From Chitinimonas prasina (GTDB lineage: Bacteria > Pseudomonadota > Gammaproteobacteria > Burkholderiales > Chitinimonadaceae): 64,000 bases of DNA. Positions 1 through 9,398 of the stretch are shown here, piece by piece (the stretch's first letter is position 1; each line of letters starts with the position of its first letter). Where the stretch lies: NCBI RefSeq assembly GCF_030160395.1, contig NZ_BSOG01000004.1, positions 248,001 through 312,000 of the forward strand, in the 5' to 3' direction. Under the pieces are notes generated by a model. It worked only from the letters and a program-made list of their open reading frames with translations, was not told the origin of the DNA and did no database searches. A program made the translations under genes and the position numbers.

Positions 1-66
1 CACTGCTCTGGTGGCAATGCATGCCCCAATGGTAACCCCATTATGACTTTGTTATAGCCATCGGGT

Positions 67-447
67 TCAGCTAACTTCCAGTACCACGAAGGCCACCACC
101 GACCCGCGCTCGTCGCTGAGCGACAAATGGGCGCGACCTATGCCCCGTTGTTGCAGCAGGCCAGCAATAGCCTCATCGAAATCCAGTCCCGGGCGCCCTG
201 CCGCATCATGGGTAATCCAGATGCCTGCCAGGGTAACCGGCGGCCGTATACCGGTGCCCAAAGCCTTGGCAAAAGCCTCCTTGGCCGCCCAGCGCTTGGC
301 CAGGAAACGTGCCTTGTCCGTCGCTAGCGCCAGTTCCTGCTGTTCCGGCAGCGACAATAGACGATCGGCAAAGCGCTGCCTATGCCTGTCGTAGGCCACG
401 CCTATGCGGGCTATGTCGATAAGGTCGGTGCCTATGCCATAAATCAT
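67..447 (-). CDS. acpS: Holo-[acyl-carrier-protein] synthase
   Basis: This enzyme transfers 4'-phosphopantetheine from CoA to the serine of apo-acyl carrier protein, activating it for fatty acid synthesis in the cytosol. The 126-residue product has the usual family length. It opens with IYGIGTDLIDIARI, whose Asp binds magnesium, and carries the second motif RWAAKEAFAKALGTGI (around residues 52-67). Its ATG shares one base with the recO stop, so it is the last visible gene of the long minus-strand series. In many relatives pdxJ lies between recO and acpS; here pdxJ is about 20 kb away. The 66 bases between its stop and the window edge hold nothing I recognise. Confidence 0.96.
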   Translation of the reverse strand: MIYGIGTDLIDIARIGVAYDRHRQRFADRLLSLPEQQELALATDKARFLAKRWAAKEAFAKALGTGIRPPVTLAGIWITHDAAGRPGLDFDEAIAGLLQQRGIGRAHLSLSDERGSVVAFVVLEVS

Positions 448-1181
448 CAGAGTTTGTGCAGGTCGCGCAGTATCTTGCGGGTATGTAGTGGTGCCTCACC
501 CAGCAGCTCCGCCAGCAGAACCCGCATCAAATGTTTGGCCTGCTGCGCAGCCTGGGGCTCGTTGTAATCGCCACTGGCCATGGCCGCAAGGCTGCGGCCA
601 GACAGCGGCACACCCATGCCCGAGGGCAAATTGAAGGCCGGCACGATGCCCCGCCCTGCCAAGAAACGATACTCCGCCTCCTTGCTGATGGATTGGCCCG
701 CAGCGTCCTTGTCCAGCGCAAAGCCGTAGCCCATTTCGGTCAGCAAGGTCAGCTCAAAGCGGCGTAGTATGGGCTCGACCTCCTGCGGGCATTGCGCCAA
801 GGCACGCACTGCCCTGCCATAGGCATCAAACAAGCCAGGGTGGGCATCTTCACGGGGCAGCAGCTTGAGTAGCAATTCATTGAGGTAGAAACCGCAGATC
901 AGCGGCAAGCCCGCCAGTTGCGGCACCCCGCCTTGCCATTCCGCAGCATGCAGGGTTTTCAGGTCACCCGTGCCAAACCACGAAGCCTCCAGCGGCTGGA
1001 ATGCCAGCAGGCTACCACGCAAGCCTGAGGTAGGCCGGCGTGCACCGCGCGCCACCAGCGCCACCCTGCCCTGCTGCCTGCTCAACACCTCGATGATCAG
1101 GCTGGTTTCCTTGTAGGGATAGCTATGCAGCAGCCAGCAAGGGGCTGCCTCCACACGCTGCTTGCTGCGGGCAAAGCTCAT
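447..1181 (-). CDS. recO: DNA repair protein RecO
   Basis: RecO works with RecR to load RecA onto SSB-coated single-stranded DNA in the RecF pathway. The 244-residue product has the expected length. The N-terminal OB-fold is recognisable from CWLLHSYPYKETSLIIEVLS and GRVALVARGARRPTSGLRG (residues about 15-55). The central part has the family stretch with GFYLNELLLKLLPREDAHPGLF (around residues 96-117, quoted only as a landmark). The gene lies 21 bases after era and overlaps the acpS start by one base, which indicates one transcript. Confidence 0.95.
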   Translation of the reverse strand: MSFARSKQRVEAAPCWLLHSYPYKETSLIIEVLSRQQGRVALVARGARRPTSGLRGSLLAFQPLEASWFGTGDLKTLHAAEWQGGVPQLAGLPLICGFYLNELLLKLLPREDAHPGLFDAYGRAVRALAQCPQEVEPILRRFELTLLTEMGYGFALDKDAAGQSISKEAEYRFLAGRGIVPAFNLPSGMGVPLSGRSLAAMASGDYNEPQAAQQAKHLMRVLLAELLGEAPLHTRKILRDLHKL

Positions 1182-1202
1182 CGTGCCGCCATCCGAACAG
1201 GC

Positions 1203-2096
1203 TTACTCGTAACCGAACTGGCGCACCAGGCGGGTATCGTCGGCCCACCCACTCTTCACTTTGACGAAGACTTCCAGATAGACCTTGCAGTCGAACATCT
1301 TTTCCATGTCCGTCCGGGCCTGTGTGGAGATTTCCTTGAGCTTCTCCCCCCCGGCGCCAATCACGATAGCCTTTTGTGCATCACGATCCACCAGGATAGC
1401 TGCATGGATGCGGCATAGATTGCCCTCTTCCTGATACTGCTCAATCTCCACCGTGGTGGAGTACGGCAGTTCATCACCCACCAGGCGGAAGATCTTCTCG
1501 CGTATCAGTTCAGAGGCCAGGAAGCGCTGACTCCTATCTGTCACCTGGTCTTCTTCATACATGGGCGCGCCTACAGGTAGCAGCGGCTTGATCGCATCGA
1601 TCAGGACGTCCACCTTCATGATCTTCTTGGCCGAGATCGGCACAATCGCATGGAAGGCGAACTGGCTGGACATGCGCTGAATGAACGGCAGCAACTGCCC
1701 CTTGTCCTTCAGTAGATCGGCCTTGTTGAGCACCAGAATGACGGGGCGATGCTTGGGTAGCAACTTCATCACCTCAATATCGCGCGCATCGAACTTACTG
1801 GCCTCGATCACGAACAGCACCACATCCACATCGGACAGGGTAGTGGTGACACCACGATTCATGGCATCGTTCAGGGCGCTCTTGTACTTGGTCTGGAAAC
1901 CTGGGGTGTCCACGAACACGAACTGGGCATCGGCATCGGTACGTATGCCGGTGATACGGTGGCGGGTAGTCTGCGCCTTGCGCGAGACGATGCTGATCTT
2001 CTGGCCTATCAGCCGATTCAGCAGCGTGGACTTGCCGACGTTGGGTCGGCCAACAATGGCGATAAAGCCGGTATGGAATGGTGATGCTTCGGTCAT
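1203..2096 (-). CDS. era: GTPase Era
   Basis: Era is an essential GTPase that binds the 3' end of 16S rRNA and helps mature the 30S subunit. The 297-residue product has a P-loop [14 protein letters not shown] near residue 16, switch G3 DTPGF, the base-specificity motif NKAD near residue 125, and a C-terminal KH domain with the [10 protein letters not shown] loop. Its ATG overlaps the rnc stop by four bases, so the two are translationally coupled. The pairing of RNase III with Era is a conserved ribosome-maturation arrangement. Confidence 0.98.
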   Translation of the reverse strand: MTEASPFHTGFIAIVGRPNVGKSTLLNRLIGQKISIVSRKAQTTRHRITGIRTDADAQFVFVDTPGFQTKYKSALNDAMNRGVTTTLSDVDVVLFVIEASKFDARDIEVMKLLPKHRPVILVLNKADLLKDKGQLLPFIQRMSSQFAFHAIVPISAKKIMKVDVLIDAIKPLLPVGAPMYEEDQVTDRSQRFLASELIREKIFRLVGDELPYSTTVEIEQYQEEGNLCRIHAAILVDRDAQKAIVIGAGGEKLKEISTQARTDMEKMFDCKVYLEVFVKVKSGWADDTRLVRQFGYE

Positions 2097-2788
2097 GACT
2101 TGTGCGCTTTCCTGACATTAGGCAGGGTGGATAGCGCGCGGGTTGCGGCCTCCTGCTCGGCGGCCCGACGGCTGGCGCCTTCGCCGTTGCTGGCGAGATC
2201 GAGATCGGCAATACGGCATTCCACAACGAAATGCTGATCATGCGCCTCGCCGCGCTGGCTGACTATACGATATTGCGGCAAGGCCATACGGCGGGCTTGC
2301 AACCACTCCTGCAACTTGGTCTTGCTATCCTTGCCATGCGTTTCCGGATCAATGGCAGCAATCTTGGGCCCGATCAAGGCAGTAATCGTTTCTCGTGCGG
2401 CCTCAAAGCCTGCATCCAGGCAGACGGCAGCAAAGATGGCTTCCAGCGTGTCGGCCAAGATCGACGGACGCTGATAGCCACCGCTACGTGCCTCACCATC
2501 ACCCAGGCGCAGGTATTCGGACAGCAGCAGATCCTGCGCCAACTCCGCCAAAGTTTCCTTTTTGACCATGCTGGCACGCAGCCGGGATAACTCCCCCTCG
2601 CTACGCTCAGGAAATGCATCAAACAGCAACCTGGCCACGACAGCATTGAGTATGCTGTCGCCGAGAAACTCCAGCCGTTCGTTGTGCGGCACCCCATAGC
2701 TACGATGGGTCAGTGCTTGCTGCAGCAGACGGGCATCAGCAAACCGATGAGTCAGCGCCAGCTCAAGCCGGGTGAAATCAGCACTCAC
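2093..2788 (-). CDS. rnc: Ribonuclease III
   Basis: RNase III cleaves double-stranded RNA, including the rRNA precursor. The 231-residue product carries the signature [13 protein letters not shown] (around residue 37), the second acidic cluster around [10 protein letters not shown], and a C-terminal double-stranded RNA-binding domain from about residue 155. The start is a GTG that overlaps the stop of the upstream DUF4845 gene by four bases, and the 3' end overlaps era in the same way. The start choice is therefore well supported. Confidence 0.97.
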   Translation of the reverse strand: MSADFTRLELALTHRFADARLLQQALTHRSYGVPHNERLEFLGDSILNAVVARLLFDAFPERSEGELSRLRASMVKKETLAELAQDLLLSEYLRLGDGEARSGGYQRPSILADTLEAIFAAVCLDAGFEAARETITALIGPKIAAIDPETHGKDSKTKLQEWLQARRMALPQYRIVSQRGEAHDQHFVVECRIADLDLASNGEGASRRAAEQEAATRALSTLPNVRKAHKS

Positions 2789-3153
2789 TCGCCGCCACCG
2801 CTACCGCCACGCTCTTCGACACTGTAGTCCAACACTAGGCTGGCATTGCCCACCAAGGGAATAACGCGCTGATAGTTGGCAGATATGGTCGTACCACTCT
2901 GATCCTGAACAATATCCAAGTCCTCTGATGTAAGGGACTGAATATTCTCAATCGTAGCCCGTCGTTCGAAGGCTTCGCGTATCTCTGCTATGGGTGCTCC
3001 AGCCTTCTCTTTGGCAATACCTTTCAGGGCAGACTTGACACCAAAGTACTCCGTGTACGAGGGCACCAACTTCAGACCCAGAATCAAGGCCCCCCCCAGA
3101 ATAATGCCCCATGCCAGCAGGTTGATCAGGCTCAAGCCTTTTTGTTTACGCAT
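2785..3153 (-). CDS. DUF4845 single-pass membrane protein
   Basis: This 122-residue protein of unknown function is conserved between lepB and rnc in Betaproteobacteria. It begins MRKQKGLSLINLLAWGIIL, with a basic N-terminus and one transmembrane helix that resembles a type IV pilin-like leader. An acidic, soluble remainder follows. I chose the ATG at 3153 because the longer frame adds 20 charged residues before the helix, which relatives lack. The stop overlaps the GTG of rnc. The role is unknown; the position suggests expression with the secretion and ribosome-maturation genes. Confidence 0.85.
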   Translation of the reverse strand: MRKQKGLSLINLLAWGIILGGALILGLKLVPSYTEYFGVKSALKGIAKEKAGAPIAEIREAFERRATIENIQSLTSEDLDIVQDQSGTTISANYQRVIPLVGNASLVLDYSVEERGGSGGGE

Positions 3154-3264
3154 GCTTTCATTCTCCGATATACGCGAATCGCGCTTGTCTGGCGCCATTC
3201 TAGAGCCTGCCATGAACTATTTCACCATTGCCGTGGCATAAAGTTCGCACCCGACAAGATGCAA

Positions 3265-3295
3265 ATCGCTTGCCATGTTGATCATGGCAAGCGAT
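3265..3295. repeat. Perfect 13-bp inverted repeat between lepB and the DUF4845 gene
   Basis: Two exact 13-base arms (ATCGCTTGCCATG and its complement) are separated by five bases. They lie in the 209-base gap downstream of lepB. Read on the minus strand the hairpin is followed by TTTGC, a weak U-tract, so it may be an intrinsic terminator or attenuator that separates lepB from the rnc-era genes. Nothing else is recognisable in this gap. Confidence 0.6.
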
Positions 3296-3362
3296 GTCTT
3301 GATTCAGCGGGCGCTACGTACCATCACGCCCTGTGGCAAACAGGGCTCATCTACTCACGATA

Positions 3363-4337
3363 CTATTGAATACGGGTGCCAATCCGGCTGAACTGGCCGA
3401 AATTCATCCAGACCATAAAGGCACGGCCTGCCAGATGGTCATCCGGCACAAAGCCCCAGTAACGACCGTCATTGCTATTGTCGCGATTGTCGCCCAGCAT
3501 CATGTACTGGCCCTGGGGTACCGAGCAGCTGAATCCCGTCTCGTCATGCTGGCACTGCTGCTCGCGCATAGGGAAATCATGCACCGACATGGGTATCAGG
3601 CTAGGTGTACCCGGCACATTCAGAGTCTCATACTTGTGTTGGTTCAACTTCTCGGCCATGCGTACGGCCTGCACCGACTCCTGACCAGCATCCTTGTACT
3701 CGTAGTTCCCCACCGGCACGCTATCCACACGCACACCGTTGATGGTCAGCTGCTTGTTGCGGTACTCCACCTTGTCGCCAGGCACACCGATGACACGCTT
3801 GATGTAGTTGATCTTGGTATCCTCAGGGAAACGGAACACCACAACATCGCCACGCTCCGGCTTGCCCACCGGGATCACCGGCACATTCAGGAAGGGTACG
3901 CGTACACCATAAGCCGACTTGTTGATCAGGATGAAATCCCCCACGATCAAGCCTGGACGCATGGAGCTGGAGGGGATCTGCATCGGTTCGATCACAAAGG
4001 TCTTGCCTATGCCGATGGCCGCCAGCACCAGTGCATTGGAAAAGCCGAAAGCTGCCCAATCTGGCAAGGCCTTTTCATTGCCCTTGGCCTTATAGCCCAT
4101 CAGCTTGGCAATCAGCGCCATCACAGCCGCCACCAGCATCACGACAAAGAACAGGTCGCTGGGGTTGGCGAACAAGGACAGCACGCCCCAGCCGCCGACC
4201 AGTATGAAGAAATATCCCCACAGCGCACTTTCAGCCATCTGCTCGGCATCAAACACGGGCTGGGCAGATCTGCGCGAGTACCAGATCAGGGCGGGGCCAG
4301 CAAGCAAGGCAACAAAGGCAAGCAAGGTCCAGTTCAT
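3363..4337 (-). CDS. lepB: Signal peptidase I
   Basis: LepB removes signal peptides from exported proteins at the outer face of the inner membrane. The 324-residue product has N-terminal membrane helices (about residues 3-20 and 55-90). The catalytic serine lies in PSSSMRPGL (around residue 140) and the general-base lysine in YIKRVIGVPGD. The later box GDNRDNSNDGRYWGFVP is also present. The gene follows lepA by about 120 bases, the normal order. Confidence 0.97.
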   Translation of the reverse strand: MNWTLLAFVALLAGPALIWYSRRSAQPVFDAEQMAESALWGYFFILVGGWGVLSLFANPSDLFFVVMLVAAVMALIAKLMGYKAKGNEKALPDWAAFGFSNALVLAAIGIGKTFVIEPMQIPSSSMRPGLIVGDFILINKSAYGVRVPFLNVPVIPVGKPERGDVVVFRFPEDTKINYIKRVIGVPGDKVEYRNKQLTINGVRVDSVPVGNYEYKDAGQESVQAVRMAEKLNQHKYETLNVPGTPSLIPMSVHDFPMREQQCQHDETGFSCSVPQGQYMMLGDNRDNSNDGRYWGFVPDDHLAGRAFMVWMNFGQFSRIGTRIQ

Positions 4338-4460
4338 GCGGGCTTTCTTGGCGTGTTAGGGGTTGTATGGGCATGACAATAGCGCTTGCAAGCACTTGTC
4401 ACACCCAGATTGAGACAGAACGCCGATCAGGCGGTACCAACTGCCTGATACGGCATCGTG

Positions 4461-6254
4461 TTACTTGTCACTGACCTGCAGAATCGCCAGGAAGGCCTCT
4501 TGCGGGATTTCCACGTTACCCACCTGCTTCATCCGCTTCTTACCGGCCTTCTGCTTCTCCAGCAGCTTCTTCTTGCGGCTGATATCACCGCCATAGCACT
4601 TGGCCAACACATCCTTGCGCATGGCCTTGACGGTTTCACGGGCAATGATGTGGGCGCCGATGGCCGCCTGTATGGCAATGTCGAACATCTGCCGCGGTAT
4701 CAATTCGCGCATCTTGCTGACCAGTTCGCGGCCACGGTAAACGCTGGTGGCGCGATGCACAATCAGACTTAACGCATCGACTTTCTCACCGTTGACCAGC
4801 ACATCGAGCTTGACCAGATCGTCGGAGCGGAATTCCTTGAAGTCATAGTCCAGCGAGGCATAACCACGCGACACCGACTTGAGCTTGTCAAAGAAATCCA
4901 TCACCACCTCGGCCATAGGCAGTTCATAGGTCAGCATCACCTGACGGCCAAGATACTGCATATTGCGCTGGGCACCACGCTTCTGATTACACAGGGTCAT
5001 CACCGCGCCCACATAGTCTTGCGGCACCAGAATGGTCGAGGTAATGATGGGCTCACGTATCTCTTCGATCTTGCCCAGCTCAGGCAAGCGCGACGGATTC
5101 TCGATCTCTATCAGTTCGCCATCCTTGAGCAGCACCTGATACACCACGGTCGGAGCCGTGGTAATCAGGTCCATGTCGAACTCGCGCTCCAGCCGCTCCT
5201 GCACGATTTCCAAGTGCAGCAAGCCGAGGAAGCCACAACGGAAGCCAAAGCCCAAGGCCTGCGACACTTCCGGCTCAAAATGCAGCGAAGCGTCGTTCAG
5301 CTTCAGCTTTTCCAGGCTGTCACGCAGCGAATCGTAATCATGCGACTCCACCGGATAGAGGCCGGCGAACACCTGCGACTTCACTTCCTTGAAGCCAGGC
5401 AAGGCCTCGGTCGCTGCCGACTTGACCAGGGTGATGGTATCGCCGACCTTGGCAGACGCCAGCTCCTTGATACCCGCGATGATAAAACCGACCTCACCCG
5501 CCTTGAGCGAATCGCGCTGCACCGACTTGGGTGTAAACACACCAACCTGTTCGCACAGATGCTGTGCCTTGGTCGACATGAACAGCAGCTTGTCCTTGGG
5601 TTTGATCTCCCCGTCGACCACCCGCACCAGCATCACAACGCCGACGTAGTTGTCGAACCAGGAGTCGATAATCAATGCCTTGACCGGCCCATCCGGGTTG
5701 CCCTTGGGGGCAGGCACCTTGGCGACCACGGCCTCGAGTATGTCTTCGATACCAATGCCATTCTTGGCGCTGGCGCGAACCGCATCCGTCGCCTCGATAC
5801 CGACAATGTCCTCGATCTCATCGATGACCCGCTCGGGCTCGGCCGCAGGCAGGTCGATCTTGTTCAGCACGGCCACCACCTCGACACCCTGCTCAATGGC
5901 GGTGTAGCAGTTGGCTACCGTCTGTGCTTCCACGCCCTGGGAGGCATCAACCACCAGCAAGGCCCCTTCACAGGCGGCCAGCGAGCGGCTGACTTCATAG
6001 CTGAAGTCAACGTGGCCCGGGGTATCGATCAGGTTCAGGTTGTAGACCTGTCCATCACGCGCCTTGTAGTGCAAGGCAGCAGTCTGGGCCTTGATGGTGA
6101 TGCCGCGTTCCTTCTCGATATCCATGGAATCGAGCACCTGCTCACTCATCTCCCGCAGCTCCAGGCCGCCGCAGAATTGGATAAAGCGGTCAGCCAAGGT
6201 GGATTTACCGTGGTCGATGTGGGCGATGATGGAGAAATTGCGAATATGGTTCAT
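4461..6254 (-). CDS. lepA: Elongation factor 4 (LepA)
   Basis: LepA is a ribosome-associated GTPase that affects initiation and back-translocation. The GTPase motifs are [10 protein letters not shown] near residue 12, DTPGHVDF and [11 protein letters not shown]-like domains and the LepA-specific C-terminus follow. I chose the ATG at 6254 because it gives 597 residues starting [14 protein letters not shown], as in relatives; an upstream frame adds only 11 atypical residues. A strong hairpin with a U-tract lies 35-60 bases upstream, so lepA may be attenuated or start from its own promoter. Confidence 0.97.
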   Translation of the reverse strand: MNHIRNFSIIAHIDHGKSTLADRFIQFCGGLELREMSEQVLDSMDIEKERGITIKAQTAALHYKARDGQVYNLNLIDTPGHVDFSYEVSRSLAACEGALLVVDASQGVEAQTVANCYTAIEQGVEVVAVLNKIDLPAAEPERVIDEIEDIVGIEATDAVRASAKNGIGIEDILEAVVAKVPAPKGNPDGPVKALIIDSWFDNYVGVVMLVRVVDGEIKPKDKLLFMSTKAQHLCEQVGVFTPKSVQRDSLKAGEVGFIIAGIKELASAKVGDTITLVKSAATEALPGFKEVKSQVFAGLYPVESHDYDSLRDSLEKLKLNDASLHFEPEVSQALGFGFRCGFLGLLHLEIVQERLEREFDMDLITTAPTVVYQVLLKDGELIEIENPSRLPELGKIEEIREPIITSTILVPQDYVGAVMTLCNQKRGAQRNMQYLGRQVMLTYELPMAEVVMDFFDKLKSVSRGYASLDYDFKEFRSDDLVKLDVLVNGEKVDALSLIVHRATSVYRGRELVSKMRELIPRQMFDIAIQAAIGAHIIARETVKAMRKDVLAKCYGGDISRKKKLLEKQKAGKKRMKQVGNVEIPQEAFLAILQVSDK

Positions 6255-6288
6255 AAACTTCTGGGCGACACGACCGGAAAACTGCATG

Positions 6289-6315
6289 AAAAATGGGCAC
6301 GTTGCGACGTGCCCA
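6289..6315 (-). terminator. Intrinsic terminator or attenuator in front of lepA
   Basis: On the minus strand a nine-base-pair stem (TGGGCACGT paired with ACGTGCCCA) and a four-base loop are followed directly by five T residues. It lies downstream of the glutaredoxin gene and 35 bases before the lepA ATG. It should end much of the rpoE-operon transcript. The sequence GGTAAAATC just upstream could be a -10 element, but I see no good -35. Confidence 0.7.
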
Positions 6316-6384
6316 CGTTGATTTTTCGCGATTTTACCGGATTCAGCGTAGCTTGGGTGGATAGTGACACAGCCACCGTTGCCG

Positions 6385-6645
6385 TCAGGCAGTCCGCAGG
6401 CGTCCTAGGTAGGCATCCAGCTTGTAGCGATCGAGGTGATAGAAGCAAATCACCTCGTCACCATTGCCCGCCAGCACCGGCACCATATCGTTGTACTTGG
6501 CCTCAGCGGCGTCATCGTCGTCGATATCGAACCAGATCACATCCAACTGCAGATCCGGCGCCAGCAGACGCAACTCCTCGCGCATCTGCTGGCACAGGCT
6601 GCAATATTCCCGGCCATACAGCGTCAGCAATGCCCGCTCAATCAT
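6385..6645 (-). CDS. Glutaredoxin-family (DUF836) thiol protein
   Basis: This 86-residue protein has a thioredoxin-like fold and carries the redox motif CSLC near residue 17 (in [12 protein letters not shown]). The cis-proline segment reads [12 protein letters not shown]. Members of this group are often placed after mucD in Betaproteobacteria, and their substrate is not known. The start overlaps the mucD stop by eight bases, so the two are co-translated. It is probably a cytosolic thiol-disulfide protein. Confidence 0.85.
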   Translation of the reverse strand: MIERALLTLYGREYCSLCQQMREELRLLAPDLQLDVIWFDIDDDDAAEAKYNDMVPVLAGNGDEVICFYHLDRYKLDAYLGRLRTA

Positions 6646-8134
6646 CGCCCTTGTCGCCCTTTTCCGGCATCTTCAAGGTCACAAACAGCGACGCATCACC
6701 ACGGCGCAAACGGAGCGGTATGCTGCCGCCCGGTTTCACCGCTGTCAGGGCATTATCCAGTTGGCTCAGCGAGGCCAGCTCATCACCGCCTATGCCTACG
6801 ATAAAGTCACCTGGCTGTATGCCAGCGCGACCGGCCGATCCACGCACCTCCACCACCTGCATGGCGAACTTCACGCCCAATTGCTTGAGCGTGCGAGCAT
6901 CCACCTCGCGTATGGTCAAGCCAGACTTGCTGACGCCCGCCTCGGTCTTGGGTTCGGACTTGCGCTCGCGCTGGGCGGAGCGGCCATCAGCCGGTGTTTC
7001 CAGCTCTGCCACGTTGATCGTGACGGTCTTGCCAGCCTTGTCACGCCAGATTTCCATCGGCACGCTGCTGCCCGGCTTGGTCCCGCCCACGATACGGGGC
7101 AGGTCAGATGACTCCTCCACCGCCACGCCGTTGAACTTGAGGATAACGTCACCCGCCTTCAGTCCAGCCTTGGCTGCAGGGGAGTCCGACTCCACATTGG
7201 TGACCAGGGCACCCTTCTTGGCCTTGAGGCCGAAGCTCTCGGCCAGCTCATCGCTCATGCCTTGTATGCCGACACCTATGCGCCCACGGGTAACCTTGCC
7301 CTGACGCTTGAGTTGCTCGGATATCTGCACAGCAGTATCGATAGGGATGGCAAAAGACAGCCCCATATAACCGCCAGAGCGGCTGAATATCTGGGAATTG
7401 ATCCCCACCACCTCGCCGCGCACATTGAACAGCGGGCCACCCGAGTTGCCTGGGTTCACCGCCGCATCGGTCTGGATGAAAGGCACGAAATTCTCATCCG
7501 GCAGATTGCGCCCCTTGGCGCTGACTATGCCGGCGGTCACGCTGTTATCGAGACCAAAGGGCGAACCGATGGCAATGACCCATTCACCGACACGCAGCTT
7601 TTCGCTGGAACCCAAATCCACCGTCGGCAGACCTGTGGCTTCAATCTTGAGCAAGGCCACATCGGTACGGGCGTCCGAACCCACCACCTTGGCCTTGAAT
7701 TCTCGCCGGTCTATCAGCTTGACGGTAATTTCATCCGCATCCGCCACCACATGGGCATTGGTCAGCACATAGCCATCGGCTTCAATGATAAAACCAGAGC
7801 CAAACGACTGGGCGCGCTCCTCCCGTGGCCGTGGGGATTGCTGCGGCACCGGAAAGCCGAAGCGCCTGAAAAACTCCAGGGTCTCATTATCCATACCCTG
7901 AGCCGGGTTGCGATTGGCCCGCACAATCTGGGTAGTGCTGATATTCACTACGGCACGGCCCTCACGCTCAACCAAGGCGCTGAAATCTGGCAATCCTGCC
8001 ACCAGGGGCGCAGCTGTTGCCGCCACGGTAGGCGCAACGGCAACAGGCTTGGCAGCGGGCTGAGCAGTGGCTGCTTCAGTGCAGGCAGTAAGACCGCAAG
8101 TGAACAACAAGGCGGTCAACAGGCTGTGTTTCAT
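6638..8134 (-). CDS. mucD: DegP/MucD-type periplasmic serine protease
   Basis: MucD is an HtrA-family protease that degrades misfolded envelope proteins and lowers sigma-E activity. The 498-residue product has the catalytic triad His (TNAHVVADAD), Asp (ARTDVALLKI) and Ser (NPGNSGGPLFN), followed by two PDZ domains (about residues 290-375 and 400-485). The N-terminus MKHSLLTALLFTCGLTAC ends in a lipobox-like LTAC with Cys18, so this copy may be lipid-anchored rather than free. A sigma-E-like promoter lies about 110-140 bases upstream. It belongs to the rpoE-rseA-rseB series. Confidence 0.95.
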   Translation of the reverse strand: MKHSLLTALLFTCGLTACTEAATAQPAAKPVAVAPTVAATAAPLVAGLPDFSALVEREGRAVVNISTTQIVRANRNPAQGMDNETLEFFRRFGFPVPQQSPRPREERAQSFGSGFIIEADGYVLTNAHVVADADEITVKLIDRREFKAKVVGSDARTDVALLKIEATGLPTVDLGSSEKLRVGEWVIAIGSPFGLDNSVTAGIVSAKGRNLPDENFVPFIQTDAAVNPGNSGGPLFNVRGEVVGINSQIFSRSGGYMGLSFAIPIDTAVQISEQLKRQGKVTRGRIGVGIQGMSDELAESFGLKAKKGALVTNVESDSPAAKAGLKAGDVILKFNGVAVEESSDLPRIVGGTKPGSSVPMEIWRDKAGKTVTINVAELETPADGRSAQRERKSEPKTEAGVSKSGLTIREVDARTLKQLGVKFAMQVVEVRGSAGRAGIQPGDFIVGIGGDELASLSQLDNALTAVKPGGSIPLRLRRGDASLFVTLKMPEKGDKGDD

Positions 8135-8242
8135 ACCGATCTATCCTTTTTCTCGTTGACTGACTAGAAGGTGTGGAGAAGGTGATTGCTGCTCAGCGGA
8201 ATTTCAAGAGACCCGCTGAAACAGGCAAATCTATGACGTGAG

Positions 8243-8272
8243 TTAGGAGCCCGGCCTTACCGGCCAAGTTCC
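8243..8272 (-). promoter_or_regulatory. Candidate sigma-E promoter of mucD
   Basis: On the minus strand GGAACTT (8272-8266) is followed after 17 bases by TCCTAA (8248-8243). The -35 matches the sigma-E consensus fully and the -10 partly. It lies in the 195-base gap between rseB and mucD and would give a leader of roughly 100 bases. The rest of that gap shows a small hairpin (TTGTCGC/GCGACAG) and nothing else. Confidence 0.6.
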
Positions 8273-8329
8273 CGATTGCTGTCGCCTTGCGACAAGCCCC
8301 CTGAAAACCGCGATGAACTGCATCATGGC

Positions 8330-9307
8330 TCAGCGAACGGAAAAAGCCTGGGTAAAAAGCTGCACCGTGCGCAATGGCACTTCGCCCAGCGCGGTGACAC
8401 GCCAGCCATCTGCTTGACGCGAATAGAAATTCACGGTCTTGTTGCTGCGCGACAAAGGCAAGGCAACAGGATTGCTGCTGGCGGGCTCGACAAAGACCGA
8501 TACGGTCGCCATGCCATCGCTATAGAGGAAATGCTGCACAGGGTCGGCCTTGCCCGGCAACTTGCTGAGAGCCTCTTTGACCAGCCGGAAGCCACTGGGC
8601 AAATTCGCCATCACGAACTGCGAAGCGCCCCCCAGCGGGGCGGGTAAGGCCTTGGGCAAAGGCTGGGGCTCCAGCGGCAGTGCCTTGCTGGCCAGCACCG
8701 ATTTCAGTGCCCGCTTGTCTATGGGCCCACCAATATCCAGCTGGGTAAAAACAAAATGTTCCAGCAAATCGCCACGCTCAGGCGCAAACATGGTGCTCTT
8801 GAGCAGCAAGCCCGTATTGGTTTCCAGGCATAGCTGATGCGGATTACGCAGCTTGTCCTTAGGTTCCAGCAGGACGGACTGGCATTCATACCCCGCCACC
8901 CGCTCCACACCCAGGCGCTTGAAGCTGTAATTATTTAGCACATCCAATATCTGGTCCGGTATGACGCCGGGAAAGAACTTGTTCGCCGCACGCCTATCTA
9001 GCATGAAGGGACGGACATTGGGGAGATAACAGGTAATCTGGTCGTTATTGCGGACAAACTCACGCGGGATACCGTCCAGCGACTCACGCCGTTCCTGCTC
9101 ACCGCCTGCATCGTAGGCATGTACCAGACGGAAAGTCTCCATCACGTCGGTATGGTGATAGAGATAGACGCCGCTGTAATTGAGTATTCGCGCCGACACC
9201 GCCATTCTTTTGAGCAAGCCGGCGGATTCGGAAGAAGTAAGCAATTCTGCAGCTTGTACCGACGAGGCGAGCAGCAACAGGCTGCACAAGCCCATACGCA
9301 GTTTCAT
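8330..9307 (-). CDS. rseB: Sigma-E regulatory protein RseB/MucB
   Basis: RseB binds the periplasmic part of the anti-sigma factor RseA and shields it from proteolysis until lipid or LPS signals arrive. The 325-residue product has a cleavable signal peptide (LGLCSLLLLASSVQAAE-like, ending near residue 20), the LolA-like N-terminal domain and the smaller C-terminal domain. The ATG at 9307 is preferred over a TTG seven codons upstream because it places the signal peptide at the start. It follows rseA by about 90 bases. Confidence 0.92.
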   Translation of the reverse strand: MKLRMGLCSLLLLASSVQAAELLTSSESAGLLKRMAVSARILNYSGVYLYHHTDVMETFRLVHAYDAGGEQERRESLDGIPREFVRNNDQITCYLPNVRPFMLDRRAANKFFPGVIPDQILDVLNNYSFKRLGVERVAGYECQSVLLEPKDKLRNPHQLCLETNTGLLLKSTMFAPERGDLLEHFVFTQLDIGGPIDKRALKSVLASKALPLEPQPLPKALPAPLGGASQFVMANLPSGFRLVKEALSKLPGKADPVQHFLYSDGMATVSVFVEPASSNPVALPLSRSNKTVNFYSRQADGWRVTALGEVPLRTVQLFTQAFSVR

Positions 9308-9355
9308 GGCAGGCTTAGCGTCACGCAAGATATTAGGGGTATCCGTTGGGATTAC

Positions 9356-9376
9356 GCGGCGCGCCCGGCGCGCCGC
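9356..9376. repeat. GC-rich hairpin between rseA and rseB
   Basis: The arms GCGGCGCGC and GCGCGCCGC surround a three-base loop. There is no U-tract on either strand, so it is more likely an mRNA-processing or stability hairpin than a terminator. It lies in the 91-base gap between rseA and rseB. Confidence 0.5.
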
Positions 9377-9398
9377 TTGTATGGCGTATCAATGCGGG

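Noticed and set aside
5019-7304. A 761-codon open frame on the plus strand across lepA and mucD
   Set aside because: It lies antisense to conserved genes. Such frames are common in GC-rich DNA, and its composition (many His, Leu and Gln) is not protein-like.
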